Shown one piece after another: positions 8,935 to 17,434 of a DNA stretch of 64,000 bases (position 1 is its first letter; each line of letters opens with the position of its first letter). The notes beneath the pieces are model-generated. The model did not search any database, was not told the origin of the DNA, and worked only from the letters and a program-made list of their open reading frames with translations. A program made the translations under genes and the position numbers. Location of the stretch: positions 7,737-71,736 of the forward strand of contig JAMOAZ010000014.1 of NCBI GenBank assembly GCA_039908505.1, in the 5' to 3' direction. This DNA is from Magnetominusculus sp039908505 (lineage in GTDB: Bacteria > Nitrospirota > Thermodesulfovibrionia > Thermodesulfovibrionales > Magnetobacteriaceae).

Positions 8935-8964
8935 AATATATTTTCTAAAACAATAGTATGTCAA
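8935..8964 (-). promoter_or_regulatory. Sigma70-type promoter of the CHAT/TIKI cassette
   Basis: On the minus strand TTGACA (8964-8959, perfect -35) is followed after 18 bases by TATATT (8940-8935, five of six -10 matches). The -10 lies only 17 bases before the ATG at 8917, so transcription would begin at or inside the GGAGGT ribosome site (8931-8926). This predicts a very short leader and possibly weak, start-site-dependent translation. Confidence 0.55.
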
Positions 8965-9073
8965 CATTAATAAGTGCAATTTCCATGCCATAATTTATTG
9001 TTTGTAAGTGCTTGATTATACGAAATAATAATTTTTAGGGTAACATAGAAAATATGAATCTGCACCCATTTAT

Positions 9074-9090
9074 ATGGAATCGGATTCCAT
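9074..9090. promoter_or_regulatory. 17-base perfect palindrome, possible operator
   Basis: ATGGAATC-G-GATTCCAT has two perfect 8-base arms around one base. It lies about 110 bases upstream of the cassette -35 box, in the noncoding gap between the TIKI-like gene and the end of the glycosyltransferase gene. The symmetry and position suit a dimeric regulator. No T-run follows, so a terminator is less likely. Confidence 0.35.
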
Positions 9091-9172
9091 TATACATAAA
9101 GGGACAGAAACTCATTAGGTGGAAAGACTACGGCTGTATTAATACACCACGTTGCATTATGTTTTGCTGCGG

Positions 9173-10741
9173 CTACAGCGAATTAACATTTATATATAGG
9201 TCTCCATCATACCAAGTGCTGTCTAAAATATAGTTATTGTGAAACCATTCGGGAATTCCAACGGGCTGCAACCATGTTAGTTGGGTGAGAGACTCTAAGA
9301 ATATAAACTTTGGTGGTTTAGTCGTTAAATTGTCCCTTAAAGTGTGCATCTTTTGCTCCGTAGAGCCAATTTTTGTCGGAAGAAATGTATCTCCAAGCAG
9401 AAAAAGGTATTTTGTAGGTGAAAGCCTGCCCGACTGTAAATATATATATTTATTATACGACAGTACCCATATTGTATCGCTGTCTTTAGTGTGTTCCTTT
9501 ATGTATTCCGAAACCGCATCTACTGCAACTTTTGACGATGTGTACTTAAGTTTACTGAATGAACCACTGATCACATAATAATCCATTGTGAGCAGCGATA
9601 CAGCAAAAAGGATTACCACCACAACAGCGGCAGATGTTTGACCGGCTATACGCCTTAGATTAAACACGAGAAATGCTGCACCACTCAACGCCGTCATAAT
9701 GAAAGCAGGCACCATCATAATATAATAGTGACCATATGAACCCTGTATGTTTGTAGCAATAAAGCTCATCGTGAACCATGACACTAACACCACCGGAATA
9801 TAATTGTTTGTCCTGAGAAATGATCTTTGAAATATGCTTAAAACACCAAGAGTGAAAAATATATTAACGGTCTTAACATACAAGATAAGTGATAAAAAGG
9901 CATTATAACGCTTGTTAATCATTTGAGAAAGAGGAACCGCCGCTTGACGCTCACGTGCCATCACCACGTTATGGTCAAACACGTCAAGCCAGTCCCGAAA
10001 AATCCCTGTGCTGATAAAAAATGTCAATGCAATAATCAACGGAATCGCAGCACCAGCAGCAAAATATATCATATTTTTCCAATTAGCTTGTAAACGACCA
10101 GTAGTTTCCACCTTCATTATAAATAAATAAATCACCCATGGCAGGGCAGAAAGAAAAAAAGGCTCTTTTGTAAACACAGAAAGAGAAAAAAATATCCCAG
10201 ATAGTAAGGCATAGTATAAGTTTTCCTGACGCACTGCCTCTAAAACACAAAGTACCCCGGTAATCATAAACACTGAACCATATTCCTCTGTCAGGTTACC
10301 CATGTCAAAGATACCGCCTGTTCTGTAATCATAAAAAACCAGCAAAAAAGTAACGGTAAATATGGCTGCCAACCACGAAGATGCAAAAGTTCTCAATGCG
10401 GAAATAAAAAAGACCAGTGCGGCTGCAACGGCAAAATACCGCTCTACCAGCCTTACTGAGTTAAATGTTCCATCACCAAATTTCAGGGCAAGATAGTTGA
10501 CGACAAAGACCATGGGCTGTTTATCTTCCCACAGTTCACGGTAGAGCAGCTTCCCATTTATCATGTGATGCGCGATGTTCACAAAAATTGCGGAATCACT
10601 TGCCCAGAGTATTCCAGAATAATAGTTCATACATCGCCAGCCTACATAAGCAACAAAAACACCTAAAAAGATGCCTGCTAGGCTGTGACTATGGTCACGA
10701 TGCTGATTAAATGCTTCTGTTGAACTGTTCAAGCCAATCAT
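9173..10741 (-). CDS. GT39/ArnT-like polytopic membrane glycosyltransferase
   Basis: A multi-TM protein of about 520 residues with the layout of the GT-C superfamily: an N-terminal TM helix, then a periplasmic loop with an acidic residue (WASDSAIF) followed by NGKLLYRELWEDKQPMVF, which resembles the conserved loop of PMT_2/GT39 enzymes. Some ten further hydrophobic helices and a short C-terminal soluble part follow. Such enzymes move a sugar from a polyprenyl-phosphate donor to protein, lipid A or glycan in the periplasm. The ATG at 10741 is preferred to a TTG two codons upstream (10747). It stands alone, with the cassette 255 bases downstream, and its substrate cannot be told. Confidence 0.8.
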   Translation of the reverse strand: MIGLNSSTEAFNQHRDHSHSLAGIFLGVFVAYVGWRCMNYYSGILWASDSAIFVNIAHHMINGKLLYRELWEDKQPMVFVVNYLALKFGDGTFNSVRLVERYFAVAAALVFFISALRTFASSWLAAIFTVTFLLVFYDYRTGGIFDMGNLTEEYGSVFMITGVLCVLEAVRQENLYYALLSGIFFSLSVFTKEPFFLSALPWVIYLFIMKVETTGRLQANWKNMIYFAAGAAIPLIIALTFFISTGIFRDWLDVFDHNVVMARERQAAVPLSQMINKRYNAFLSLILYVKTVNIFFTLGVLSIFQRSFLRTNNYIPVVLVSWFTMSFIATNIQGSYGHYYIMMVPAFIMTALSGAAFLVFNLRRIAGQTSAAVVVVILFAVSLLTMDYYVISGSFSKLKYTSSKVAVDAVSEYIKEHTKDSDTIWVLSYNKYIYLQSGRLSPTKYLFLLGDTFLPTKIGSTEQKMHTLRDNLTTKPPKFIFLESLTQLTWLQPVGIPEWFHNNYILDSTWYDGDLYINVNSL

Positions 10742-10795
10742 TCCCAATGAGCGTTAAACCTAAGTTTACCTTATGTCTCATGCGGTACCACGATA

Positions 10796-10824
10796 ATATT
10801 ACACAATATCATCATTTTTAACAA
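10796..10824 (-). promoter_or_regulatory. Possible promoter of the GT39-like gene
   Basis: On the minus strand TTGTTA (10824-10819) and TAATAT (10801-10796) are separated by 17 bases, about 55 bases before the ATG at 10741. The -35 matches consensus at four positions and the -10 at four. It is plausible but weak, and many such pairs occur by chance in A+T-rich DNA. Confidence 0.3.
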
Positions 10825-11149
10825 GCCATGTTTTAACCATACTTATAGAAAGGTTTAGTTAGAAAGAGTTGTATTTGGCTGAGATGATAGCGTGTTGCCT
10901 CACGACGAAATCTATACGAAATATACATGAATAGGGTCAATCTTCGCCCCCGCCCATGAAAATCATAAGGCCGTTCTGCAATTCGGGCAGTTGATTTTAA
11001 CTTGCCATATAAAGTAATATATGGTTTTGCTGGTGTGGCTTGAGACGTATAGAAAATATGCGATGTCGTGTGCCCCTGATTTACTTGATACGGTATTATC
11101 CGGTGGTTGTGACGCGGCGGGTTTAAATGTAATTTATCTCAAGTAACTA

Positions 11150-11158
11150 TGGTATAAT
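11150..11158 (+). promoter_or_regulatory. Extended -10 promoter of the CinA-like/hpt/queD run
   Basis: TGGTATAAT is a perfect TATAAT with the upstream TGN extension, which can replace a good -35 box. Transcription would begin near 11165. The leader holds AGAGGAG directly before an ATG (11186) that opens a seven-codon frame (MISKSNA, stop). That frame overlaps the start of the next gene at 11202, which is otherwise 16 bases from the purine-rich site. Confidence 0.55.
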
Positions 11159-11201
11159 TTCAACAAGTAATACTTTAAAGAGGAGATGATTTCTAAAAGT
11201 A

Positions 11202-11951
11202 ATGCTTAAGACGGCTGGTATCATTATAGTTGGCGACGAAGTCCTGTCAGGCAAGGTAGATGATATAAACTCAGGTTTTGCGGCAAAGGGGTTGCGCTCC
11301 AAGGGAATTGACGTTCGCCGTATTTCTGTTATCTCTGACGATGTCGATGAAATAGCTGCCGAGACAACAGCTTTTTCTAAAAAATATGATTATGTGTTTA
11401 CATCGGGCGGCCTTGGCCCTACGCACGATGATGTAACAATAGAGGGTATATCGAAAGGTTTTGGCGTTAATATCGCAATTGACAGCGATTTAAAGGCAAT
11501 ACTCACTGCCCACTATGGAGATAAGCTCACCCCTGAGAGATTAAAGATGGCAGAAGTCCCCGAAGCATCCGTTCTTATCAAGCACAGCACCATAAAATTC
11601 CCTATTATCCATTATAAAAACGTGTATATACTGCCCGGACAGCCGGAGTTGTTCAAGGACAAGTTTAAAGTCCTCAAGGAGAGCTTTAACGAACGTCCGA
11701 TTCTCCTTGCAAAGGTCTATATTACAGAGTATGAGTCTGAGATAGCACCTTTTCTAAACGTAGTTGTTGCTGGTAATAAGGACGTAAAGATTGGCTCATA
11801 TCCGGTTATGCACAATGCTGAATATCGAGTTATGCTCACCATTGAGTCGATGGACGCCTCTGCCCTCAGAAATACTGTGAAGATGTTAACCAATGGAGAT
11901 TTTAAAGATAAGATACTGAAAGTCGAAGGGGAGGGCGCAGATGATGTTTGA
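11202..11951 (+). CDS. CinA-like molybdopterin-binding-domain protein
   Basis: The 249 residues match the N-terminal COG1058 (MoCF/CinA) domain: IIIVGDEVLSGKVDDIN at the start and FTSGGLGPTHDDVTIEG (about 66-82), the loop typical of MogA/MoeA/CinA folds. The C-terminal nicotinamide-nucleotide amidase domain of full-length CinA is absent, as in many short members. These proteins are linked to pyridine-nucleotide repair (ADP-ribose pyrophosphatase activity in some), but the exact reaction of this short form is not known. The stop overlaps the hpt start by 11 bases, so the two are probably co-translated. Confidence 0.85.
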   Translation: MLKTAGIIIVGDEVLSGKVDDINSGFAAKGLRSKGIDVRRISVISDDVDEIAAETTAFSKKYDYVFTSGGLGPTHDDVTIEGISKGFGVNIAIDSDLKAILTAHYGDKLTPERLKMAEVPEASVLIKHSTIKFPIIHYKNVYILPGQPELFKDKFKVLKESFNERPILLAKVYITEYESEIAPFLNVVVAGNKDVKIGSYPVMHNAEYRVMLTIESMDASALRNTVKMLTNGDFKDKILKVEGEGADDV

Positions 11952-12462
11952 CAGGCCACTGCTCACCGAAGAACAAATCCGGGCAAGGGTAAAAGAACTA
12001 GCCGACAGGATTAACTCAGACTACAAGGGAAGGGAAATCTTGGCTATCGGGATATTAAAAGGTGCCTTTATGTTCTTTTCAGATATTGTCAAGCACATTA
12101 ATGTGCCTTTGACTGTGGACTTCATCGTCTCATCAAGCTATGAGGATACGACCACAACGGGAAAGGTCAACATACACTTAGATACAAGGAAACCTGTAAC
12201 CGGCAAAGATGTTCTTATTATCGAAGATATTATTGACACGGGGATTTCCCTGAATTATATTAAAGAAAAACTTTTACAGAAATCACCAAACACGCTGAAA
12301 ATATGTGTACTACTAGACAAAAAAGAGCGCCGCTTAGTAGAGGTTGATGTCGATTACACGGGCTTTGAAATCCCGGATGAGTTCGTCGTGGGTTATGGTA
12401 CGGACTATAACGATAACTATAGAAACCTCCCATATGTGGCTATACTAAAACAACCCGGATAA
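11941..12462 (+). CDS. hpt: Hypoxanthine phosphoribosyltransferase
   Basis: Purine salvage enzyme making IMP (and GMP) from hypoxanthine or guanine plus PRPP. The 173 residues are the standard length. The PRPP-binding motif VLIIEDIIDTGISL (about 93-106) carries the paired acidic residues, followed by the type I PRTase end FVVGYGTDYNDNYRNLP. Two adjacent ATG codons (11941 and 11944) are possible starts; both overlap the previous gene. A purine-rich GAAGGGGAGG stretch lies just upstream. Confidence 0.95.
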   Translation: MMFDRPLLTEEQIRARVKELADRINSDYKGREILAIGILKGAFMFFSDIVKHINVPLTVDFIVSSSYEDTTTTGKVNIHLDTRKPVTGKDVLIIEDIIDTGISLNYIKEKLLQKSPNTLKICVLLDKKERRLVEVDVDYTGFEIPDEFVVGYGTDYNDNYRNLPYVAILKQPG

Positions 12463-12486
12463 ACATAAAGAGGTGCTTAATAAATC

Positions 12487-12858
12487 ATGTACGAACTAAT
12501 GATAGAGACAACATTTTGTGCAGCACATCAGCTTAGAAACTACAAGGGCAAGTGCGAAGAACTCCACGGTCATAACTGGCGTATTCAGGTTTATGTCCAG
12601 GCCGAAAGGCTCAACGACATCGACATCGCTATGGACTTCCACGACCTGAAGCGCTACGCCAAAGAGGTCACTGACCAGCTTGACCACGCTTTTCTCAATA
12701 ACGTATTTCCTTTTACGGAGATAAACCCATCTTCAGAGAACATTTCAAGATGGATTTACGACTCCATGAAGAAGAAAATCGTCGAAGAGACTGTCAGACT
12801 TACGGCAGTTACCGTATGGGAGTCCGATTCGGCATCGGCCACGTACTATGAAGATTGA
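12487..12858 (+). CDS. queD: 6-carboxy-5,6,7,8-tetrahydropterin synthase QueD
   Basis: Converts dihydroneopterin triphosphate to 6-carboxytetrahydropterin in the queuosine and 7-deazaguanine pathway. The 123 residues carry the zinc histidines His14, His27 and His29 (AAHQL and LHGHNW), the catalytic Cys23 and the later DHAFLN motif. Length and motifs fit QueD rather than the longer eukaryotic PTPS. It lies 24 bases after hpt. The queuosine partner queH is about 22 kb away at 35075. Confidence 0.93.
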   Translation: MYELMIETTFCAAHQLRNYKGKCEELHGHNWRIQVYVQAERLNDIDIAMDFHDLKRYAKEVTDQLDHAFLNNVFPFTEINPSSENISRWIYDSMKKKIVEETVRLTAVTVWESDSASATYYED

Positions 12859-12864
12859 GCAAAT

Positions 12865-14202
12865 ATGGAAATAGAGTTAATTAACAAGATATTGGACTAC
12901 TTATCATCAGGCAGAGGTTTGATAGGCGAGGTCTATGTCTCATCTGCAAAAAATATAACCGCAGAGTCCAAAGATGCCTCAGTTGACGCGCTTGAAAGGG
13001 CAGAGGCATCGGGGCTTTCAGTACGGGTTTTAGATGGTCAGAGGCATGGTTTCAGCTATACGAACGATTTATCAAGATGGCGGGAGGCTGTTGATATGGC
13101 AGTCACAACGGCAGCCTGCTTAGAAGAAGATAAAAACTGGTCATTTTGCGGTCGATTGCCACAAAACGCTAGCCATGTTATCACACATGATGACGCCGCC
13201 TTTGCCATGACAGAAGCAGACATAGCAGGCATGGCAATAGGGGTTGAGCGCGCCGCACTTGCGGTTGATGCAAGGGTGAAAAAGGTAAGGAAGGCGTCGG
13301 CCTCTGTATCTTCTGGCGAGGTGTATATTGCTAATACTGAGGGGCTTAGCAGTAGTTACCGCTTTACATCGTGTTCTCTTTCAGCGATGGCGATGGCAGA
13401 GTCCGATGGTGACAGCCAGATGGGATGGGACTATGAGTATGACAGGATTCTCGCTGCGGTCTCACCGGAGAGGGTAGGCGCTGCGGCGGCAGGGCGGGCG
13501 CTGGAACTCCTCAATGCAAGACATTTTAAGTCTGTAAAGATACCTGTAATATTAGAAAACTCCGTAGCCGCAGATTTTCTCAGCCTTTTGGCTTCGTCGC
13601 TGTCATCTGAGAATCTCCAAAAGGGTAAATCCATACTGGCAGGGAACCTTTCTCAGAAGATAGTCTCTGAAAAGCTGAATATAACAGATAATGCGCTCCT
13701 TGATGGCAAGGCAGGCAGCCGCCCGTTTGACGGCGAAGGGGTGCTTTCACAAAGGAATGCCCTTGTGACAGACGGCGTATTAAATGGATTTTTATATAAT
13801 ATTTATACCGCTTCAAAGGGCAGTACTGTATCGACGGGGAGTGCTGCAAGGTCAGGGATTTCAGGGATTCCAACAGTCGGGGTGTCCAATCTTTACATAG
13901 AGCCAGCCTCATCTGATACAATGGCAGTTGAAGAGATGTTTTCCACAGCCGGTCAGTGTCTGTTCGTTACAGATGCGATGGGCATACACATGGCAAACCG
14001 CATCACAGGGGAGTTTTCAGTTGGTGTAAGCGGTATGTGGGTAGAAAATGGTAAAAAGGCATATCCTATTAAAGAAGCCGTCATCTCCGGCAACTTCCTT
14101 GATATGTTTAAAGATGTGGAGGCAGTTGGCAGTGACTTAAAGTTCTACGGCAAGATAGGCAGCCCGTCACTGCTGATAAGGCATATGGATGTAAGCGGCT
14201 GA
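12865..14202 (+). CDS. TldD/PmbA (TldE)-family metalloprotease
   Basis: The 445 residues cover the full modulator-of-gyrase family fold: an N-terminal domain with the EASGLSVRVLDGQRHGFSYT-like segment and a C-terminal beta barrel with NALVTDGVLNGFLYNIYTASKGS (about 295-318). TldE lacks the HExxxH motif that TldD uses to bind zinc. I do not see that motif here, so this is the PmbA/TldE-type subunit. No TldD partner is in the window. The complex degrades unfolded peptides and matures some RiPPs. The start at 12865 is 6 bases after queD, with only a weak ribosome site. Confidence 0.88.
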   Translation: MEIELINKILDYLSSGRGLIGEVYVSSAKNITAESKDASVDALERAEASGLSVRVLDGQRHGFSYTNDLSRWREAVDMAVTTAACLEEDKNWSFCGRLPQNASHVITHDDAAFAMTEADIAGMAIGVERAALAVDARVKKVRKASASVSSGEVYIANTEGLSSSYRFTSCSLSAMAMAESDGDSQMGWDYEYDRILAAVSPERVGAAAAGRALELLNARHFKSVKIPVILENSVAADFLSLLASSLSSENLQKGKSILAGNLSQKIVSEKLNITDNALLDGKAGSRPFDGEGVLSQRNALVTDGVLNGFLYNIYTASKGSTVSTGSAARSGISGIPTVGVSNLYIEPASSDTMAVEEMFSTAGQCLFVTDAMGIHMANRITGEFSVGVSGMWVENGKKAYPIKEAVISGNFLDMFKDVEAVGSDLKFYGKIGSPSLLIRHMDVSG

Positions 14203-14259
14203 TAACACGCCGTTTATTTATCATATATTTAGAGTATAGTTTACAAAATTGGAGGCAAC

Positions 14260-15417
14260 ATGGATTACTTTTTAAACGAAGAACAACAGATGATAAGAGA
14301 TACTGCCCGCCAGATAGCGCAAGAGAAAATCATCCCTGTCAGGGCAGAGCTTGACGAGAAGGAACTATTTCCTACTGAAATAATCAAAGTACTGGCACAG
14401 TCTGACATGTTTGGGCTGTTCATCCCGGAGCAGTACGGCGGGCTTGGCAGGGGTGCCTTAGAGCTGTGCCTTGCAGTTGAGGAGTTGAGCCGTGCATGTT
14501 TGGGTGTTTCGACAAGTTATGCGGCCAATGCGCTTGGAACATATCCGATACTGTTGTTTGGAACTGATGAACAAAAGAAGAAATTCCTGCCTGACATAGC
14601 ATCAGGGAAAAAACTCGTTGCCTTTGGCCTTACTGAGGCCAATGCTGGCAGCGACGCGGCAGGCATACAGACTACGGCCACAAAAAGCGGCACCGAGTAC
14701 ATCCTCAACGGCACAAAGCAGTGGATAACAAACGGCGGTGAGGCCGACATCTATACGGTCATAGCAATGACTGATAAATCGCGCGGTGCGCGCGGTGCAT
14801 CTGCCCTGATAGTGGAAAAGGGTACGCCAGGCTTTACATTTGGAAAGAAGGAAAAGAAGATGGGTATAAGGGCATCAACCACATGCGAACTCGTGTTTGA
14901 TGATTGCCACATACCAAAAGACAACATACTTGGGCGTGATGGAATGGGGTTTATAGTAGCCATGAAGACACTCGACCAGTCACGCACGGGGGTAGGGGCA
15001 CAGGGTGTCGGTGTAGCACAGGGTGCATTTGAGGAGGCGGCAAACTTTGCCCGTACACGCGTACAGTTCGATAAACCTATTATAGGTTTTCAGGCCGTAC
15101 AGCACATGCTTGCCGACATGGCAATTCAAATAGAGGCAGCCCGGGCGCTGGTCTATAGTGTTGCACGATATGTGGACAGCGGTGCAAAGGACATTACAAA
15201 GTCCTCCGCAATGGCCAAGACCTTTGCAACAGACGTTGGCATGAGGGTTACTACAGATGCCCTTCAGGTGATGGGTGGCTCCGGGTACATGAGAGATTAC
15301 CCTGTTGAGAAGATGATGCGCGACGCCAAGATTCTCCAGATATATGAAGGTACAAATCAGATACAGAGAAATGTCATCGCCCAAAACCTGATTAAAGAAT
15401 TCTCGAGGAACAAGTAA
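14260..15417 (+). CDS. Acyl-CoA dehydrogenase
   Basis: FAD enzyme oxidising an acyl-CoA to the 2-enoyl-CoA and passing electrons to ETF. The 385 residues hold the three ACAD domains: N-terminal helical (1-125), middle beta (FGLTEANAGSDAAG near 128-141; KQWITNGG) and C-terminal helical. The signature YEGTNQIQRNVIA near the end contains the catalytic glutamate. It is directly followed (2 bases) by etfB and etfA, forming a complete oxidation-electron transfer unit. A GGAGG precedes the ATG. Substrate chain length cannot be told; short-chain or butyryl-CoA-like is plausible from overall similarity. Confidence 0.95.
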   Translation: MDYFLNEEQQMIRDTARQIAQEKIIPVRAELDEKELFPTEIIKVLAQSDMFGLFIPEQYGGLGRGALELCLAVEELSRACLGVSTSYAANALGTYPILLFGTDEQKKKFLPDIASGKKLVAFGLTEANAGSDAAGIQTTATKSGTEYILNGTKQWITNGGEADIYTVIAMTDKSRGARGASALIVEKGTPGFTFGKKEKKMGIRASTTCELVFDDCHIPKDNILGRDGMGFIVAMKTLDQSRTGVGAQGVGVAQGAFEEAANFARTRVQFDKPIIGFQAVQHMLADMAIQIEAARALVYSVARYVDSGAKDITKSSAMAKTFATDVGMRVTTDALQVMGGSGYMRDYPVEKMMRDAKILQIYEGTNQIQRNVIAQNLIKEFSRNK

Positions 15418-15419
15418 CG

Positions 15420-16202
15420 ATGAAAATCATAGTTTGCATAAAGCAGGTACCCGACACCTCCGAAGTAAGAATAAACCCGGAGACAAACACATTGATACGC
15501 GACGGTGTGCCTAGCATAATAAACCCATATGATATGCACGCAGTTGAGGCAGCCCTCTCGATAAAGGAAGCGCTTGGCGCAGAGGTTACGGTACTGACCA
15601 TGGGACCGCCACAGGCCGAGGCTGCTCTCAGGGAGACAGTCGCTATGGGGGCAGACGACGCAGTGTTGCTTACCGACAGGGCATTTGCTGGTTCAGACAC
15701 ATGGGCAACCGCGTACACGCTGGCGGCTGCGATAAAATTCCTGGGCGCTGACATTGTACTGTGTGGCAAGCAGGCCATCGATGGTGATACCGCTCAGGTG
15801 GGCCCTGCCATTGCAGAGTTTATGGACATCCCGCATATCTCATACGTCAGCCAGATAGCCTCCGTATCGGGTGATAATATAACGGTAAGAAGACTGATGG
15901 ATGAAGGTTATGACGTAGTGGAAGCGCCGCTTCCTGTACTGCTTACGGTTGTAAAAGAGCTGAACCAACCAAGAATGGCGTCATTGAAGGGGAAGATGCG
16001 GGCAAAGAAAATCGAAATCAGAAAGCTGACCCACAAAGAACTTGCGTTGGATGAGAACAACCTCGGCTTGAAAGGCTCTCCGACACAGGTAAAGAATATC
16101 TTCGCGCCGGAGATGAAAAAAGACAGGATTGTAATAGCCGGTACACCTGAAGAACAAGCCGGTGAGCTGATTTCAATCCTAAAGGCCATTAAATGTATAT
16201 AA
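15420..16202 (+). CDS. etfB: Electron transfer flavoprotein subunit beta
   Basis: Small ETF subunit (260 residues) that binds AMP or a second flavin. It starts MKIIVCIKQVPDTSEVRI, a conserved opening, and has the DGVPSIINPYDMHAVEAAL and CGKQAIDGDTAQVGP segments typical of the family. The CGKQAIDGDT loop with its following TAQVGP is where bifurcating and non-bifurcating ETFs differ, but I cannot assign the class by eye. It is transcribed with the acyl-CoA dehydrogenase and etfA. Confidence 0.95.
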   Translation: MKIIVCIKQVPDTSEVRINPETNTLIRDGVPSIINPYDMHAVEAALSIKEALGAEVTVLTMGPPQAEAALRETVAMGADDAVLLTDRAFAGSDTWATAYTLAAAIKFLGADIVLCGKQAIDGDTAQVGPAIAEFMDIPHISYVSQIASVSGDNITVRRLMDEGYDVVEAPLPVLLTVVKELNQPRMASLKGKMRAKKIEIRKLTHKELALDENNLGLKGSPTQVKNIFAPEMKKDRIVIAGTPEEQAGELISILKAIKCI

Positions 16203-16237
16203 AAAATATTGCACAGTAATATTAAAGAGGAGTAACC

Positions 16238-17434
16238 ATGCAGATTAAGGTGGACAGGGAGTTATGCACGGGGTGTCAGACATGTGTTTCCTCGTGCCCG
16301 TATGACTCAATAGTGATGTCTGAAAATAAGGCGCTAATAAACGAGTATTGCCAACTATGTCGCGCGTGCTTGAGCGTGTGTCCGGAGGGGGCGATTAAGG
16401 AATATAAAGATTCCCCTGCAGAGATAAAACAGGGAGACCTGACCGCCTATAAGGGTGTTGTCGTATTTGCAGAGCAGAGGGAAGGGCACATTGCCCATGT
16501 AGCATTTGAGCTTCTCTCAGCAGGCAGGACCCTGGCCGATACGCTGTCTGTCCCGCTTAGTGCGGCGTTGTTTGGTGCCGGTGAGTCAGAGGCAGCAGAG
16601 CTTATCAAGTGGGGGGCTGATACAGTCTACTTGTGTGATGACGCCAGTCTCACGAGATTTAACGACGAACCATATTCGGAACTGCTGTCAAAGATAATAA
16701 TCGAGCACAGGCCTGAGATAGTCCTTGCCGGTGCAACAGCGGTGGGCAGGTCGTTTTTCCCGCGCGTAGCAGCGCGCCTTCATGCTGGATTGACGGCAGA
16801 CTGCACATCTCTGGGGATAGAAGAAGGGACGCGCAATCTGCTGGCAATAAGACCGGCCTTCGGTGGAAATATCATGGCAACGATACTGTGCCCGGACACA
16901 AGGCCGCAAATGGCCACAGTGCGCCCGAAGGTTATGAAAACCAGCGGCTATGATACGAATAGAAAGGGAGAGATTATAAAAATAGATAAACCACAAAAGG
17001 CATCGCGCACAAAGGTTGTTGATGTGGTAAAAGATGATTCATTATTCAATATAAGCCTGCAGGATGCCGAGGTGATAGTCTCTGGAGGGCGAGGGCTTGG
17101 CGGTGCAAAGGGATTTGAGATACTCAGGGAACTTGCTGGGCTTCTGGGTGGCACGCTTGGGGCCTCAAGGGCGGCAGTCGATGAGGGGTGGATTCAATAC
17201 GGTCATCAGGTTGGTCAAACTGGCAAAACTGTATGCCCTAAGATATATATCGCATGTGGAATATCTGGCGCTGTGCAGCACATGGTAGGGATGCAGTCAT
17301 CGGATATAATTGTGGCGATAAATAAGAACCCGGAAGCGCCGATATTTAATATAGCCAACTATGGCATCGTAGGTGACCTCTATGAAGTCATTCCATTAGC
17401 AATTAAGAAGATAAAAGGGGATAAAGGCATATGA
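16238..17434 (+). CDS. etfA: Electron transfer flavoprotein subunit alpha with N-terminal 2[4Fe-4S] ferredoxin domain
   Basis: The 398 residues fuse a bacterial-type ferredoxin to EtfA. Cys10, 13, 16 and 20 and Cys38, 41, 44 and 48 make two CxxCxxCxxxC clusters. Residues about 70-390 are the ETF alpha N-terminal fold and the FAD-binding domain, ending with the conserved GISGAVQHMVGM and INKNPEAPIF segments. Fused ferredoxins occur in ETFs of anaerobes and would let electrons from the dehydrogenase enter or leave through an iron-sulfur route. The stop overlaps the fabD start by 4 bases. Confidence 0.95.
   Translation: MQIKVDRELCTGCQTCVSSCPYDSIVMSENKALINEYCQLCRACLSVCPEGAIKEYKDSPAEIKQGDLTAYKGVVVFAEQREGHIAHVAFELLSAGRTLADTLSVPLSAALFGAGESEAAELIKWGADTVYLCDDASLTRFNDEPYSELLSKIIIEHRPEIVLAGATAVGRSFFPRVAARLHAGLTADCTSLGIEEGTRNLLAIRPAFGGNIMATILCPDTRPQMATVRPKVMKTSGYDTNRKGEIIKIDKPQKASRTKVVDVVKDDSLFNISLQDAEVIVSGGRGLGGAKGFEILRELAGLLGGTLGASRAAVDEGWIQYGHQVGQTGKTVCPKIYIACGISGAVQHMVGMQSSDIIVAINKNPEAPIFNIANYGIVGDLYEVIPLAIKKIKGDKGI

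Larger units (their letters stand above)
10742..11201. other. Divergent intergenic region, about 460 bases, no gene seen
   Basis: This lies between the minus-strand glycosyltransferase and the plus-strand CinA-like gene. It contains a possible promoter for each (annotated separately). A short minus-strand reading near 10965-11010 gives a CPNC pair but has no start codon or ribosome site and stops at once. I see no RNA gene or repeat here. Confidence 0.5.

Noticed and set aside
10965..11010. Zinc-ribbon fragment with CPNC on the minus strand
   Set aside because: It has no start codon or ribosome site and ends after a few codons.
14980..15384. Minus-strand open frame over the acyl-CoA dehydrogenase
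   Set aside because: It is a shadow of a strongly coding G+C-rich gene; the translated Cys/His residues are frame artefacts.
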